From Xenopus tropicalis (lineage: Eukaryota > Chordata > Amphibia > Anura > Pipidae): 64,000 bases of DNA. The stretch spans positions 140,739,545 to 140,803,544 of the forward strand of contig NC_030680.2 of assembly GCF_000004195.4 (NCBI RefSeq), in the 5' to 3' direction. Below the pieces are notes generated by a model. The model ran no database searches. It was given only the letters and a program-made list of their open reading frames with translations, and was not told where the DNA came from. Shown here in pieces: positions 55,330 to 64,000 of the stretch (position 1 is the stretch's first letter; the number at the start of each line of letters is the position of its first letter). Both the position numbers and the translations under genes were made by a program.

Positions 55330-55918
55330 CAAGAAACCCAGACCCATGTGTAGTCTCTCTCTCTCTAATATTTATATCACATGACAGCCCCAGGGACTAC
55401 TGAAATGTGACCGGTGGCCCGTTAGTGCTAAGAAGGTATTTTATTGAAGCCGTGCCAGCGTGCTTTCCAGGGACAGTCAGTAAAAAGGCTGGAAGGTGCC
55501 CAACTGTAATTCAGCTTCTCTTTCTCAGCCTGGCATTGCCCTCTGCACATTCCCCGAGGTGCGGTGCCGGCTTCCGCTGCACAGTAGGGAATGCACTGTA
55601 CCAGGCAGCTGTGAGAGTTTCATGCACCGCAGCCGCTGTGTTTCACAAGGGATTAAACACTTTCCTATTTATCCCTATTAATTGATACAAGGCAGTCGTG
55701 GGCTATCAGGGCTCATCAATGGGAAGCTGTCAATCTTATTATCCTCCCTTATTTGTGCAGTGTCGCTCCATACATTTATATTGCATTCAAGGGGCAACCT
55801 GACGCCCTTTCTGGTGTTGTACTACAGTTCCCAGCATTCCCTGACAGCCAAAGTGAGCTCTTTGGAGGGAGAAATTAAAAGGAGGAACCAGAAAGGTAGT
55901 TATTTTACAGTCATTAAA
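55330..55918. other. No gene recognised
   Basis: About 55430-55720 is repeat-free, with GAGGTGCGGTGCCGGCTTCC and CCTATTAATTGATACAAGGC. A single ZNF143-like match, TACTACAGTTCCCAGCAT, occurs at 55819. Confidence 0.35.
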
Positions 55919-57265
55919 TACAGGTATAGGACCCATTATCCAGAATGCTCGAGAACAAGGGTATTCCGGATAAGGGGTCTTTCCGTATTTTGGATCTCCA
56001 TACCGTAAATCTACTAAAAAATCAGTAAAACTTTAATAAACCCAATAGGATTGTTTTGCATCCAATAAGGGGTAATTATATCTTAGTTGGGATCAAGTAC
56101 AGGTACTGTTTTATTATTACAGAGAAAAGGGAATCATTTAACCATTAAATAAACCCAATAGGGCTGTTCTGCCCCCAATAAGGGGTAATTATATCTTAGT
56201 TGGGATCAAGTACAGGTACTGTTTTATTATTACAGAGAAAAGGGAATCATTTAACCATTAAATAAACCCAATAGGGCTGTTCTGCCCCCAATAAGGGGTA
56301 ATTATATCTTAGTTGGGATCAAGTACAGGTACTGTTTTATAATTACAGAGAAAAGGGAATCATTTAACCATGAAATAAACCCAATAGGACTGTTCTGCCC
56401 CCAATAAGGGGTAATTATATCTTAGTTGGGATCAAGTACAGGTACTGTTTTATTATTACAGAGAAAAAGGAAATCATTTAACCATTAAATAAACCCAATA
56501 GGGCTGTTCTGCCCCCAATAAGGGGTAATTATATCTTAGTTGGGATCAAGTACAGGTACTGTTTTATTATTACAGAGAAAAGGGAATCATTTAACCATGA
56601 AATAAACCCAATAGGGCTGTTCTGCCCCCAATAAGGGGTAATTATATCTTAGTTGGGATCAAGTACAGGTACTGTTTTATTATTACAGAGAAAGGGAATC
56701 ATTTAACCATGAAATAAACCCAATAGGGCTGTTCTGCCCCCAATAAGGGGTAATTATATCTTAGTTGGGATCAAGTACAGGTACTGTTTTATTATTACAG
56801 AGAAAAGGGAATCATTTAACCATGAAATAAACCCAATAGGGCTGTTCTGCCCCCAATAAGGGGTAATTATATCTTAGTTGGGATCAAGTACAGGTACTGT
56901 TTTATTATTACAGAGAAAAGGGAATCATTTAACCATTAAATAAACCCAATAGGGCTGTTCTGCCCCCAATAAGGGGTAATTATATCTTAGTTGGGATCAA
57001 GTACAGGTACTGTTTTATTATTACAGAGAAAAGGGAATCATTTAACCATGAAATAAACCCAATAGGACTGTTCTGCCCCCAATAAGTGTTAATTATATCT
57101 TAGTTGGGATCAAGTACAGGTACTGTTTTATTAATACAGAGAAAAAGGAAATCAATTTAAACATTTTGAATTATTTGCTTATAGTAGAGTCTATGGGAGA
57201 CGGCCTTTCCGTAATTTGAAGCTTTCTGGATAATGGGTTTCCGGATAACAGATCCCATACCTGTA
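55919..57265. mobile_element. TA-flanked MITE with internal 112-bp minisatellite, locus 3 (about 10 copies, inverted)
   Basis: Left end TA|CAGGTATAGGACCCATTATC and right end GATCCCATACCTG|TA form clear inverted termini. The interior from about 56041 to 57153 holds about ten copies of the 112-bp unit in the opposite orientation to the other loci, followed by the unique internal segment CTATGGGAGACGGCCTTTCC. This is the best copy for defining the full element. Confidence 0.85.
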
Positions 57266-58121
57266 CAGTATTTAGAGCTAACAATCTAACACCCCTATCA
57301 CATTCACACACACAATTTCATCAGGAGCCAATTAATCTACCTTAATGTTTTTTAATACAAACTCTGTGCACATTGTGCCCTGGTCGGTATGGAACTCAGG
57401 ACCCAAGTCCTGGGTTTGATACTGCCCAGGGCACAATATGTTTTATAAAAGGAGAAACTATTCCCATACCCGGTGCTGAACGTATAACTAACGTATAACT
57501 AAAAACCAGAAATGACCAATGGAAGGAATTGTGGGCAGATCGGTGCCTTGTGTCCCTTTAGCTGATGTATCCAGAACCCCACAGAGAGTTATAAAGTTAC
57601 ACATTACAGTGGATTTCCCCTTTAATCCAAGTGGCCGTATAACAAGTTGCCCCTTGTGTCAGGAAGTGAAAGTGCTCCGTCTCACTTTAGCTCAGTTCAT
57701 TCATTTGAAAACTGTGATTTTTTTTTTCCACTGAGCCATAGGTCTTTCAGGAAAAGGAACGTTTCCTGGGAAATTGCAGCTTTTCAGCAAGAGCACATTG
57801 CAGCGCTGTTTATTTCCTGTGCCCCTCCCGGCCCGGTGCATTCGGGTCCTGGTGTTGGAATTTAAAGGACAAATTCAACTTTTTTTTTTTTTTTTTTTTT
57901 TAATTTGCTCTTTATATTTGGTAAATGAGAATATTAATGTGTATATTATTTTTTTTATTCTGTGCCCCCTTCTGTTCTAATCCTGTGGCAGTACCCAGGG
58001 GCTGCTCTCACTTTGTACAGATAGCGGAGAATCAAAATGCCCCTACCTGCCTGTTACCCCCCCTTCCCTTGGGGACCTCTTTTTAGGCAAATTAGCCTGT
58101 AAGCAACACCCTTTGTCTGAA
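57266..58121. other. No gene recognised
   Basis: Contains a T2-like terminal remnant (TTTAAAGGACAAATTCAAC, 57859) followed by a 30-base poly-T run (57872-57901). Confidence 0.4.
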
Positions 58122-59290
58122 ATATTGGGGCATAACAGCCCTATTGGGTTTATTTCATGGTTAAATGATTCCCTTTTCTCTGTAATAATAAAACAGTACC
58201 TGTACTTGATCCCAACTAAGATATAATTACCCCTTATTGGGGGCAGAACAGCCCTATTGGGTTTATTTAATGGTTAAATGATTCCCTTTTCTCTGTAATA
58301 ATAAAACAGTACCTGTACTTGATCCCAACTAAGATATAATTACCCCTTATTGGGGGCAGAACAGCCCTATTGGGTTTATTTAATGGTTAAATGATTCCCT
58401 TTTCTCTGTAATAATAAAACAGTACCTGTACTTTGATCCCAACTAAGATATAATTACCCCTTATTGGGGGCAGAACAGCCCTATTGGGTTTATTTAATGG
58501 TTAAATGATTCCCTTTTCTCTGTAATAATAAAACAGTACCTGTACTTGATCCCAACTAAGATATAATTAATCCTTATTGGGGGCAGAACAGCCCTATTGG
58601 GTTTATTTAATGGTTAAATGATTCCCTTTTCTCTGTAATAATAAAACAGTACCTGTACTTGATCCCAACTAAGATATAATTACCCCTTATTGGGGCAGAA
58701 CAGCCCTATTGGGTTTATTTAATGGTTAAATGATTCCCTTTTCTCTGTAATAATAAAACAGTACCTGTACTTGATCCCAACTAAGATATAATTACCCCTT
58801 ATTGGGGGCAGAACAGCCCTATTGGGTTTATTTCATGGTTAAATGATTCCCTTTTCTCTGTAATAATAAAACAGTACCTGTACTTGATCCCAACTAAGAT
58901 ATAATTACCCCTTATTGGGGCAGAACAGCCCTATTGGGTTTATTTCATGGTTAAATGATTCCCTTTTCTCTGTAATAATAAAACAGTACCTGTACTTGAT
59001 CCCAACTAAGATATAATTAATCCTTATTGGGGGCAGAACAGCCCTATTGGGTTTATTTAATGGTTAAATGATTCCCTTTTCTCTGTAATAATAAAACAGT
59101 ACCTGTACTTGATCCCAACTAAGATATAATTACCCCTTTATTGGGGCAGAATTGTCCTATTGGGTTTATTAATATTCTACTGATTTTTCAGTAGACTTAA
59201 GGTATGGAGATCCAAAATACAAAAAGACCCCTTATCCTGAATACCCTTGGTCCCGAGCATTCTGGGTAACAGGTCCTATAATATGTACCT
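58122..59290. repeat. 112-bp minisatellite, locus 4 (about 9 copies) with MITE right end
   Basis: The array begins at TATTGGGGCATAACAGCCC and runs to about 59170, then passes into TTCAGTAGACTTAAGGTATGG and the decayed MITE terminus near 59285 (GGTCCTATAATATGTACCTG). The left MITE terminus is absent. Some units share the variant ATTAATCC in place of ATTACCCC (58567, 59009), which tracks spread of a mutation within the array. Confidence 0.85.
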
Positions 59291-60153
59291 GAGCTGCCAT
59301 ACTGCTTGCTCTGTGGAGGATAAATTATAATATTAAATGAAGCCGTTCCCTATTGCTCCCCAGTGGTCACTTGTTCTTCATTCCCTGCAGGGAAACTGGT
59401 ATTGGGAAATGGCAGAATCCCTGCTTTGTTTTCCCAAGCAATGACTTAACCTCTCTTTTTTTTTTTTTCTTTAATCATCATATAAAAATGCAGCGTTCTT
59501 TAAATCTTTTTTTGTTTTGTTATTGTTATCAGTAGAGTGACCCTTTTAATAACCCTCCCAAAATACTGTTTAATATAAGGGTACGGGCGCCCCCCCTCCC
59601 TCTAACCTATGCGTTTGCCATTGGCTCGGACGTCATTATCGCCAGCTTTACTTAAAATGCACGATTTTCAAAGAAAACCCTTGTGAGATAGAGAAATTAG
59701 CATGTATGCCGGTCGTTATCAGCCTCTAAGCACTAATTTAAACCTGGTGCCTGGCTTTAATGCATTAATATGTTAATGAGCCCAGCAGATGTTTTCCATT
59801 GGGGGGATGGGCCCCGGCACCCAGGCCTCGGTGACATGTCGCCCTCCCTGCGCCCGGCTCAAGCGCCTGCTATCTCTTTATGTTACAAATTGCACTACAC
59901 ACAATGGCAGCCGCTCAGAGATCACACGCGGCCCTTCGCTTAAAGATAAGCCTGGGAACGGCGGCGGCGCATTAGGCGGCTCCTGGGGCCGGGGGGTTTA
60001 TTCATTGGCTCTCAGGGAGTCTCGTCTCCTCTCCTCCATAGATTGCTAGCTCTGTGGGAGAGAAACCTCTCTGCAGCTGCTACTCACATTTCTCTACACT
60101 TATGTCGGAGAGTTTAGAAATGTTTTGCATTACACTGGTGTCCAGTCGTGGGC

Positions 60154-60155
<2 letters not shown>
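59291..60155. other. Candidate conserved non-coding element (59.59-59.99 kb)
   Basis: GTCATTATCGCCAGCTTTAC, TTAAAATGCACGATTTTCAA, AGCACTAATTTAAACCTGGT and TAATATGTTAATGAGCCCAG are followed by a GC-rich piece to 59990. Repeat-free; no coding frame. Confidence 0.45.

Positions 60156-60201
<46 letters not shown>
60156..60201. repeat. (AT)n microsatellite
   Basis: About 45 bp of alternating TA. Confidence 0.95.
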
Positions 60202-60203
<2 letters not shown>

Positions 60204-60337
60204 AAACATAGAAATATAATAGGTAGATATCCAGATATCCTTATCCAGACCTGAAGGCGGGCATAGACTGGCATCTGATGGAGGAACAGATGTACCATTT
60301 ACCCTTTGACAGGGTGTATGGGCAGATTAGCCAACTC

Positions 60338-60660
60338 TTAGGGCTCTGGCACACGGGGAGATTAGTCGCCCGCAACAAATCTCCCTTGTCACGGGCGACT
60401 AATCTCCCCGAACAACCATCACATGTAAGTCGCCGGTGGGATGGTACATGCCGCGCAAGCGGTTTCGGCAAATCGCCGAAGTTGCCTCGCGAGGCATTTT
60501 CGGCGATTTGCCGAAATCGCGCCGCTGCGTGTGCCATCCCACCGGCGACTTACATTTTCACTGGTGGGATGGCAACTGATGGCAACACGGGGAGATTAGT
60601 CGCCCGCGAACAGGGAGATTGGTCGCGGGCGACTAATCTCCCCGTGTGCCAGAGCCCTTA
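60338..60660. mobile_element. Harbinger-like foldback MITE ('gggctctggcacacggggag')
   Basis: TTA|GGGCTCTGGCACACGGGGAG at the left, CCCCGTGTGCCAGAGCCC|TTA at the right. The arms contain ATTAGTCGCCCGC and GCGGGCGACTAAT, and the core is AATCGCCGAAGTTGCCTC / TTTCGGCGATTTGCCGAAAT. The 3-bp TTA duplication is perfect. Confidence 0.85.
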
Positions 60661-60850
60661 GGGTGAAGACACACAGAGCTACTTAGTAGCAGCTACTTGT
60701 CACGGATACTAAACGCCAGAAAATCACCTGCAATAGACAATACAGAGAATTGCCTCTGCTAAAACACACATAGAGACAATTATCAGTAAATGACCAGCAT
60801 TTGTCTGTTTTAGTAGCTGCTACAAGTAGCTCCGTGTGTCCTCACCCTAA
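60658..60850. mobile_element. Harbinger-like MITE ('gggtgaagacacacagagctac')
   Basis: TTA|GGGTGAAGACACACAGAGC at 60658 and GTGTGTCCTCACCC|TAA at 60850. The interior is in reverse orientation relative to the 37.9-kb copy. Its left TTA is also the right TTA of the element ending at 60657. Confidence 0.8.
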
Positions 60851-61663
60851 AGGTGCCTATACTAAGTAGGTACTTGGGGGAGCCTGCCTGGCCAATATCA
60901 GAAAATTGGGCAGATATCTGATGGTCTGCTTAAGCCAGCTTTAGGATTCGACTTTAGGCCCAAGAGGTAAAGAAATGGTTCTGCCCTATTTGTCCCAGCA
61001 TTAATGCGGCCAAGTCAGGCTAAGACTCATTCATTTGGCAGCTGACTCTGCTCCCTGTTGCTTAGTTAAGTTCAAATGTGAACAGCAGAGCCAGAGGCAG
61101 TTATAGGTGGGCAGTGGCATTTCTCTGCCAGTGGAGGACTTGCCCTTTAGCATTAATGCTGTTTTTAAATGTCACCACCTCCTGGTGGGGGAACAATTTT
61201 TTTCATAAAGGTAAAATACCTTTTCTGCATTTATTTAGATTCCATTGATTTAGAAACAGTGTTTATTGTTTGGGAAGCTGCCATATTGATTGGTGCAGAA
61301 TAGACATCAATTAAACAGCAAACAGAGAAGCAATAAGTAGATCTTTTTGTTCCCATGATGCCTGTGTAGAATGCCTCAGCTGAGGGGTCAGTATGGCAGC
61401 TCCCACGCATTTGTAAATACAGATATAGAGAGAGAGTGTTGCCTGTGTGTAAACTGATTATCCTGAAGGGACTCGTGTGTTTGCCGCACATGTATGGCAC
61501 CCTTGGCTTTGAACAGTAATATCAGTCAGTGAGTATTCACAGGTAGGGGGCGCTACTAGGATTTGTCAGTAGCATGTGTGACAGCGTCTCCAGTTCATTG
61601 ATAGAATTTTATTGCTTAGTGTGGTAGTGGTGGGGTCCCATCCAAAGGGTCCCATCCAAATTT
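60851..61663. other. No gene recognised
   Basis: The piece GCCAATATCAGAAAATTGGGCAGATATC-type sequence near 60890-60920 may be an eroded 'ggccatacacg' MITE. Otherwise nothing supportable. Confidence 0.35.
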
Positions 61664-62175
61664 TTCTCTATAATAATAAAACAGTACCTGTACTTGATCC
61701 CAACTAAGATATAATTACCCCTTATTGGGGGCAGAACAGTCCTATTGGGTTTATTTAATGGTTAAATGATTCCCTTTTCTCTGTAATAATAAAACAGTAC
61801 CTGTACTTGATCCCAACTAAGATATAATTACCCCTTATTGGGGGCAGAACAGCCCTATTGGGTTTATTTAATGGTTAAATGATTCCCTTTTCTCTGTAAT
61901 AATAAAACAGTACCTGTACTTGATCCCAACTAAGATATAATTACCCCTTATTGGGGGCAGAACAGCCCTATTGGGTTTATTTAATGGTTAAATGATTCCC
62001 TTTTCTCTGTAATAATAAAACAGTACCTGTACTTGATCCCAACTAAGATATAATTACCCCTTATTGGGGGCAGAACAGCCCTATTGGGTTTAATTAATGG
62101 TTAAATGATTCAGTAGTTTTAAGGAATGGGAGTCCAAATTACAGAAAGATCCCTTATCCGGAAAATCCCAGCTGA
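61664..62175. repeat. 112-bp minisatellite, locus 5 (about 4 copies) with MITE right end
   Basis: Starts inside a unit at CTCTATAATAATAAAACAG, continues for four copies to about 62112, then shows the MITE right segment AGTTTTAAGGAATGGGAGTCC and CCCTTATCCGGAAAATCCCA. The terminus is decayed. Confidence 0.85.
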
Positions 62176-63314
62176 AAATGAGTAACGCTCTGTTCTTTTG
62201 GGCAGTGCTTGACCCTATTGGAGTAGCCGTTGCTTGTGCTGACCAATCACGCTCATTGGCTAAATCGGTTGTTCCTTAGGGGCCACACAGGATCATTCAT
62301 TTTGGTTGTTAAATAGTTACGAATGACATGAATATCTGCGCATGTTGCCAGCATTAGACTAATAATTGGCTGCCTGGCTGGTTGCTATGGGTTACAGCTC
62401 CGGTGCACTTTTGCACTTGAGTTCATGACATATGGAATACAATGTAGATAATAATAATCCCAGCAAACCCTGCTCTGGCTGCCAGGTCTCACTATGCTGT
62501 GGGCACAGGGATCAGAACCTTGCAGGAAAGAAAAGAGCATCCGCCCCCTATTAATTATTCATAGGCTTGGGGCTCTGGGGGGGGGGGGGTGGGGGGGTTA
62601 TATTGTGTAACCTGAAAAAAAAAAGAAAATCCCATTAATAAATTCATCTGACACGAAACCTCTTTAGGGAGGACAGCAGTGCGTGCCTTATCCCATGTAT
62701 GATAAATCCCGTCTTTGTAAGCCATTTGCACTTTTTGGGTTAGGTCGCTAGCCAGAAGGCCCCCCCTGCTTTCTTTAACCTCTTCACTACCAGACTGGCT
62801 TTACTATTGCTGTGGGGTAAATAATAAGCACAAGCTATACCTACACAAAGCACAGGGAACACTGGAGAGGAGCCTGCCTCTGTGGGCTTGGCAATGACAG
62901 GGTTAAAAAAAAAACAGAACTGCTTTCCCTTTCATTTGCTCTAGTGCAGAATTCCAGCGTTGGGGCAAAGCGCCAGTCAGCAAGGTGATCCGTCTCAGGC
63001 AGTCGCTCCAGCAAACAGACAACAGCAGCGCAACAGATGGACACAAACAATATGTGTTTGTTGTGTTTAAGGCAAAACCCCAAGAGGAAAAACATATGGA
63101 AAATAAAAAAAAAATAAAAAAAAAAAGAAGAAGCCGGAGAGCTGGCAGTTAGTAACCGGCGGCACAAACATCTCGCAGCTTTTTTTTTTGTCTTGTTGTT
63201 TGGTTCATCAGCAACCGCAGCAAAACAAACAAGGGAGTTTGGGGGAAGGCAGAAAGTGAGGGAGGCAGGGATTTTAGGGTCAGAAGCACTTACTATTGGG
63301 CCTCTACCAGAACT
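62176..63314. other. Unique block; CNE-like at about 62630-63240
   Basis: A poly-G run at 62577-62597 is followed by CCATTAATAAATTCATCTGA, GGCAGTCGCTCCAGCAAACA and A-rich stretches. CAACAGCAGCGCAACAG at 63018 looks faintly like a glutamine-rich exon, but the frame and splice sites do not fit. Confidence 0.35.
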
Positions 63315-63475
63315 GTAGAGTGTCAGCTCTTTTGGGCAGGGCTCTCTTCACCTCTTGTATCGGTTACTGATTGCTTTATATGTTACACTGTATGTCCCAT
63401 GTATGAAACCCACTTATTGTACAGCGCTGCGGGATATGTTGGCGCTTTATAAATAAATAATAATAATTAATAATA
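63315..63475 (+). mobile_element. L2-type retrotransposon 3' tail
   Basis: TGTAGAGTGTCAGCTCTTTT to TTATAAATAAATAATAATAA; same family as the 15.0-kb copy. Confidence 0.75.
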
Positions 63476-64000
63476 ACTGGGGCTGAGATATCTGTGCAAA
63501 AACATCTGGTTTAACTCTTAAAGAGCCAGTGTCCGCACTTGTTTTTTTTTTTTTTTTTTATTTCTAGACTATTTCTTTCAAACTATTCATTTTAAAGTTT
63601 CAGCTCAGGAATTACAAAAAAAAACAAACAAACAAAAAAAAAAAACAAATAATGATTGAATAATAATAATGTAAAGTGATTGAATGGCTGGATAAATCTC
63701 TTTTCAAAGGGGGGATAAATAGGTTGTCCCAGGCCATTTGCTGGTGGCAAGCAGGGGGTCAAAGGGTTAAGAGCAATTAAGCGCAGTTGCCGGAGAGCCC
63801 AACGCCGCCGCTGCCGCCGTGTTGCACAAAAGCATTATTTCACCTGCCGTCAGTGGAAGAAGGAGGCCCCATTGTGTGGGGTGTTTGAAGTGATTATGTT
63901 TAGAGGCTGCTTGTGATTGGTGGAGAAAGGCGTGGCTGCTTGGGTGCTTTTGCATCTTGTCAGCCCAGGAGCACCCTTACACATGCAATCTGTCTCCAAC
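63476..64000. other. Unique sequence at window end
   Basis: Poly-T (63541-63559) and A-rich runs, then GTTGCCGGAGAGCCCAACGC, CGCTGCCGCCGTGTTGCAC and GCATTATTTCACCTGCCG, possibly a conserved non-coding element cut by the window edge. Confidence 0.35.

Larger units (their letters stand above)
33435..64000 (+). other. Probable downstream intron of the FOXP gene (no next exon found)
   Basis: After the donor at 33435 no open segment resembling the next conserved FOXP exon (VPVSVAMMTPQ...QQMQQ) or a glutamine-repeat exon was seen up to the window end. Vertebrate FOXP1 and FOXP2 have very large introns rich in conserved non-coding elements, which fits the many unique, non-repeat, AT-motif-rich blocks here. 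Assigning the whole stretch to one intron is inference. Confidence 0.4.

Noticed and set aside
63000..63060. CAGCAAACAGACAACAGCAGCGCAACAG-like stretch as a glutamine-rich FOXP exon
   Set aside because: The frame is interrupted, no flanking splice sites were found, and residues do not match the FOXP glutamine region.

Overview
This window is vertebrate nuclear DNA, almost certainly from a clawed frog (Xenopus; X. tropicalis is my best guess). The main evidence is the repeat content: T2-type (Kolobok) MITEs with TTAAAGGGG termini, the frog 'ggtggccatacacg' MITE, several hAT-like and Harbinger-like MITE families, an L2-type retrotransposon tail ending in GGCGCTTTATAAATAAA, Penelope-like fragments and a copy of the horizontally transferred SPIN hAT element. 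There are no bacterial-style genes. Almost every long open frame lies in a tandem repeat or a transposon, or is a chance reading frame.

Only one protein-coding exon can be supported: 33342-33434 (+), 93 bp, phase 0 to phase 0, with good splice sites. It encodes the conserved N-terminal 'ALQ-ARQ ... KRNDKQP-LQ' segment of FOXP-subfamily forkhead transcription factors. It is noticeably diverged from vertebrate FOXP1, FOXP2 and FOXP4 as I remember them, so I do not assign the paralogue. About 5.4 kb upstream, 27.6-28.08 kb is a CpG-rich block with a strong splice donor (CTCG|GTACGT at 27929/27930). It looks like a promoter plus untranslated first exon on the same strand. No other FOXP exon was found in the flanking 33 kb or 30 kb, so the rest of the window reads as FOXP-locus introns and upstream sequence. 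Several unique, AT-motif-rich stretches resemble conserved non-coding elements (about 3.4, 7.4-8.5, 11.45, 13.7-14.15, 20.2-20.8, 23.0-23.6, 29.1-30.0, 32.3-32.6, 36.7-37.6, 41.2-42.2, 44.0-44.6, 47.25-47.65, 49.1-49.5, 50.6-51.3, 59.6-60.0 and 62.6-64.0 kb).

Layout. 1-9 kb: old MITEs, two decayed Tc1-like relics, unique sequence. 9-16.5 kb: dense MITEs, including a hAT with a perfect 8-bp target duplication (10.2 kb), a 112-bp minisatellite inside a MITE (12.5-13.4 kb) and a 420-bp foldback T2 element (16.06-16.48 kb). 19-25 kb: further MITEs, with a hAT and a SPIN copy back to back (22.5-22.9 kb). 26.1-27.6 kb: a 17-copy minisatellite whose unit carries a near-perfect ZNF143/THAP11 site, abutting the CpG island. 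30.7-31.4 kb: an 82-bp minisatellite. 31.5-34.5 kb: a hAT, the FOXP exon, then a T2 element and a Harbinger-like MITE. 36-41 kb: a long GATA-type microsatellite and two minisatellites, one rich in telomere-like GGGTTAGGG. 42-44 kb: Penelope, L2, hAT and T2 pieces. 48-54.6 kb: a tandem duplication, adjacent MITEs, a CCCTAA-rich minisatellite and a 52-bp minisatellite. 55.9-62.2 kb: three more loci of the 112-bp minisatellite.

The most interesting observations are (1) the diverged FOXP exon and its candidate CpG-island promoter, (2) the array of ZNF143-like sites directly upstream of that promoter, (3) the same 112-bp unit expanded inside one MITE family at five places, and (4) repeated cases of two DNA transposons sharing a single target-site duplication.
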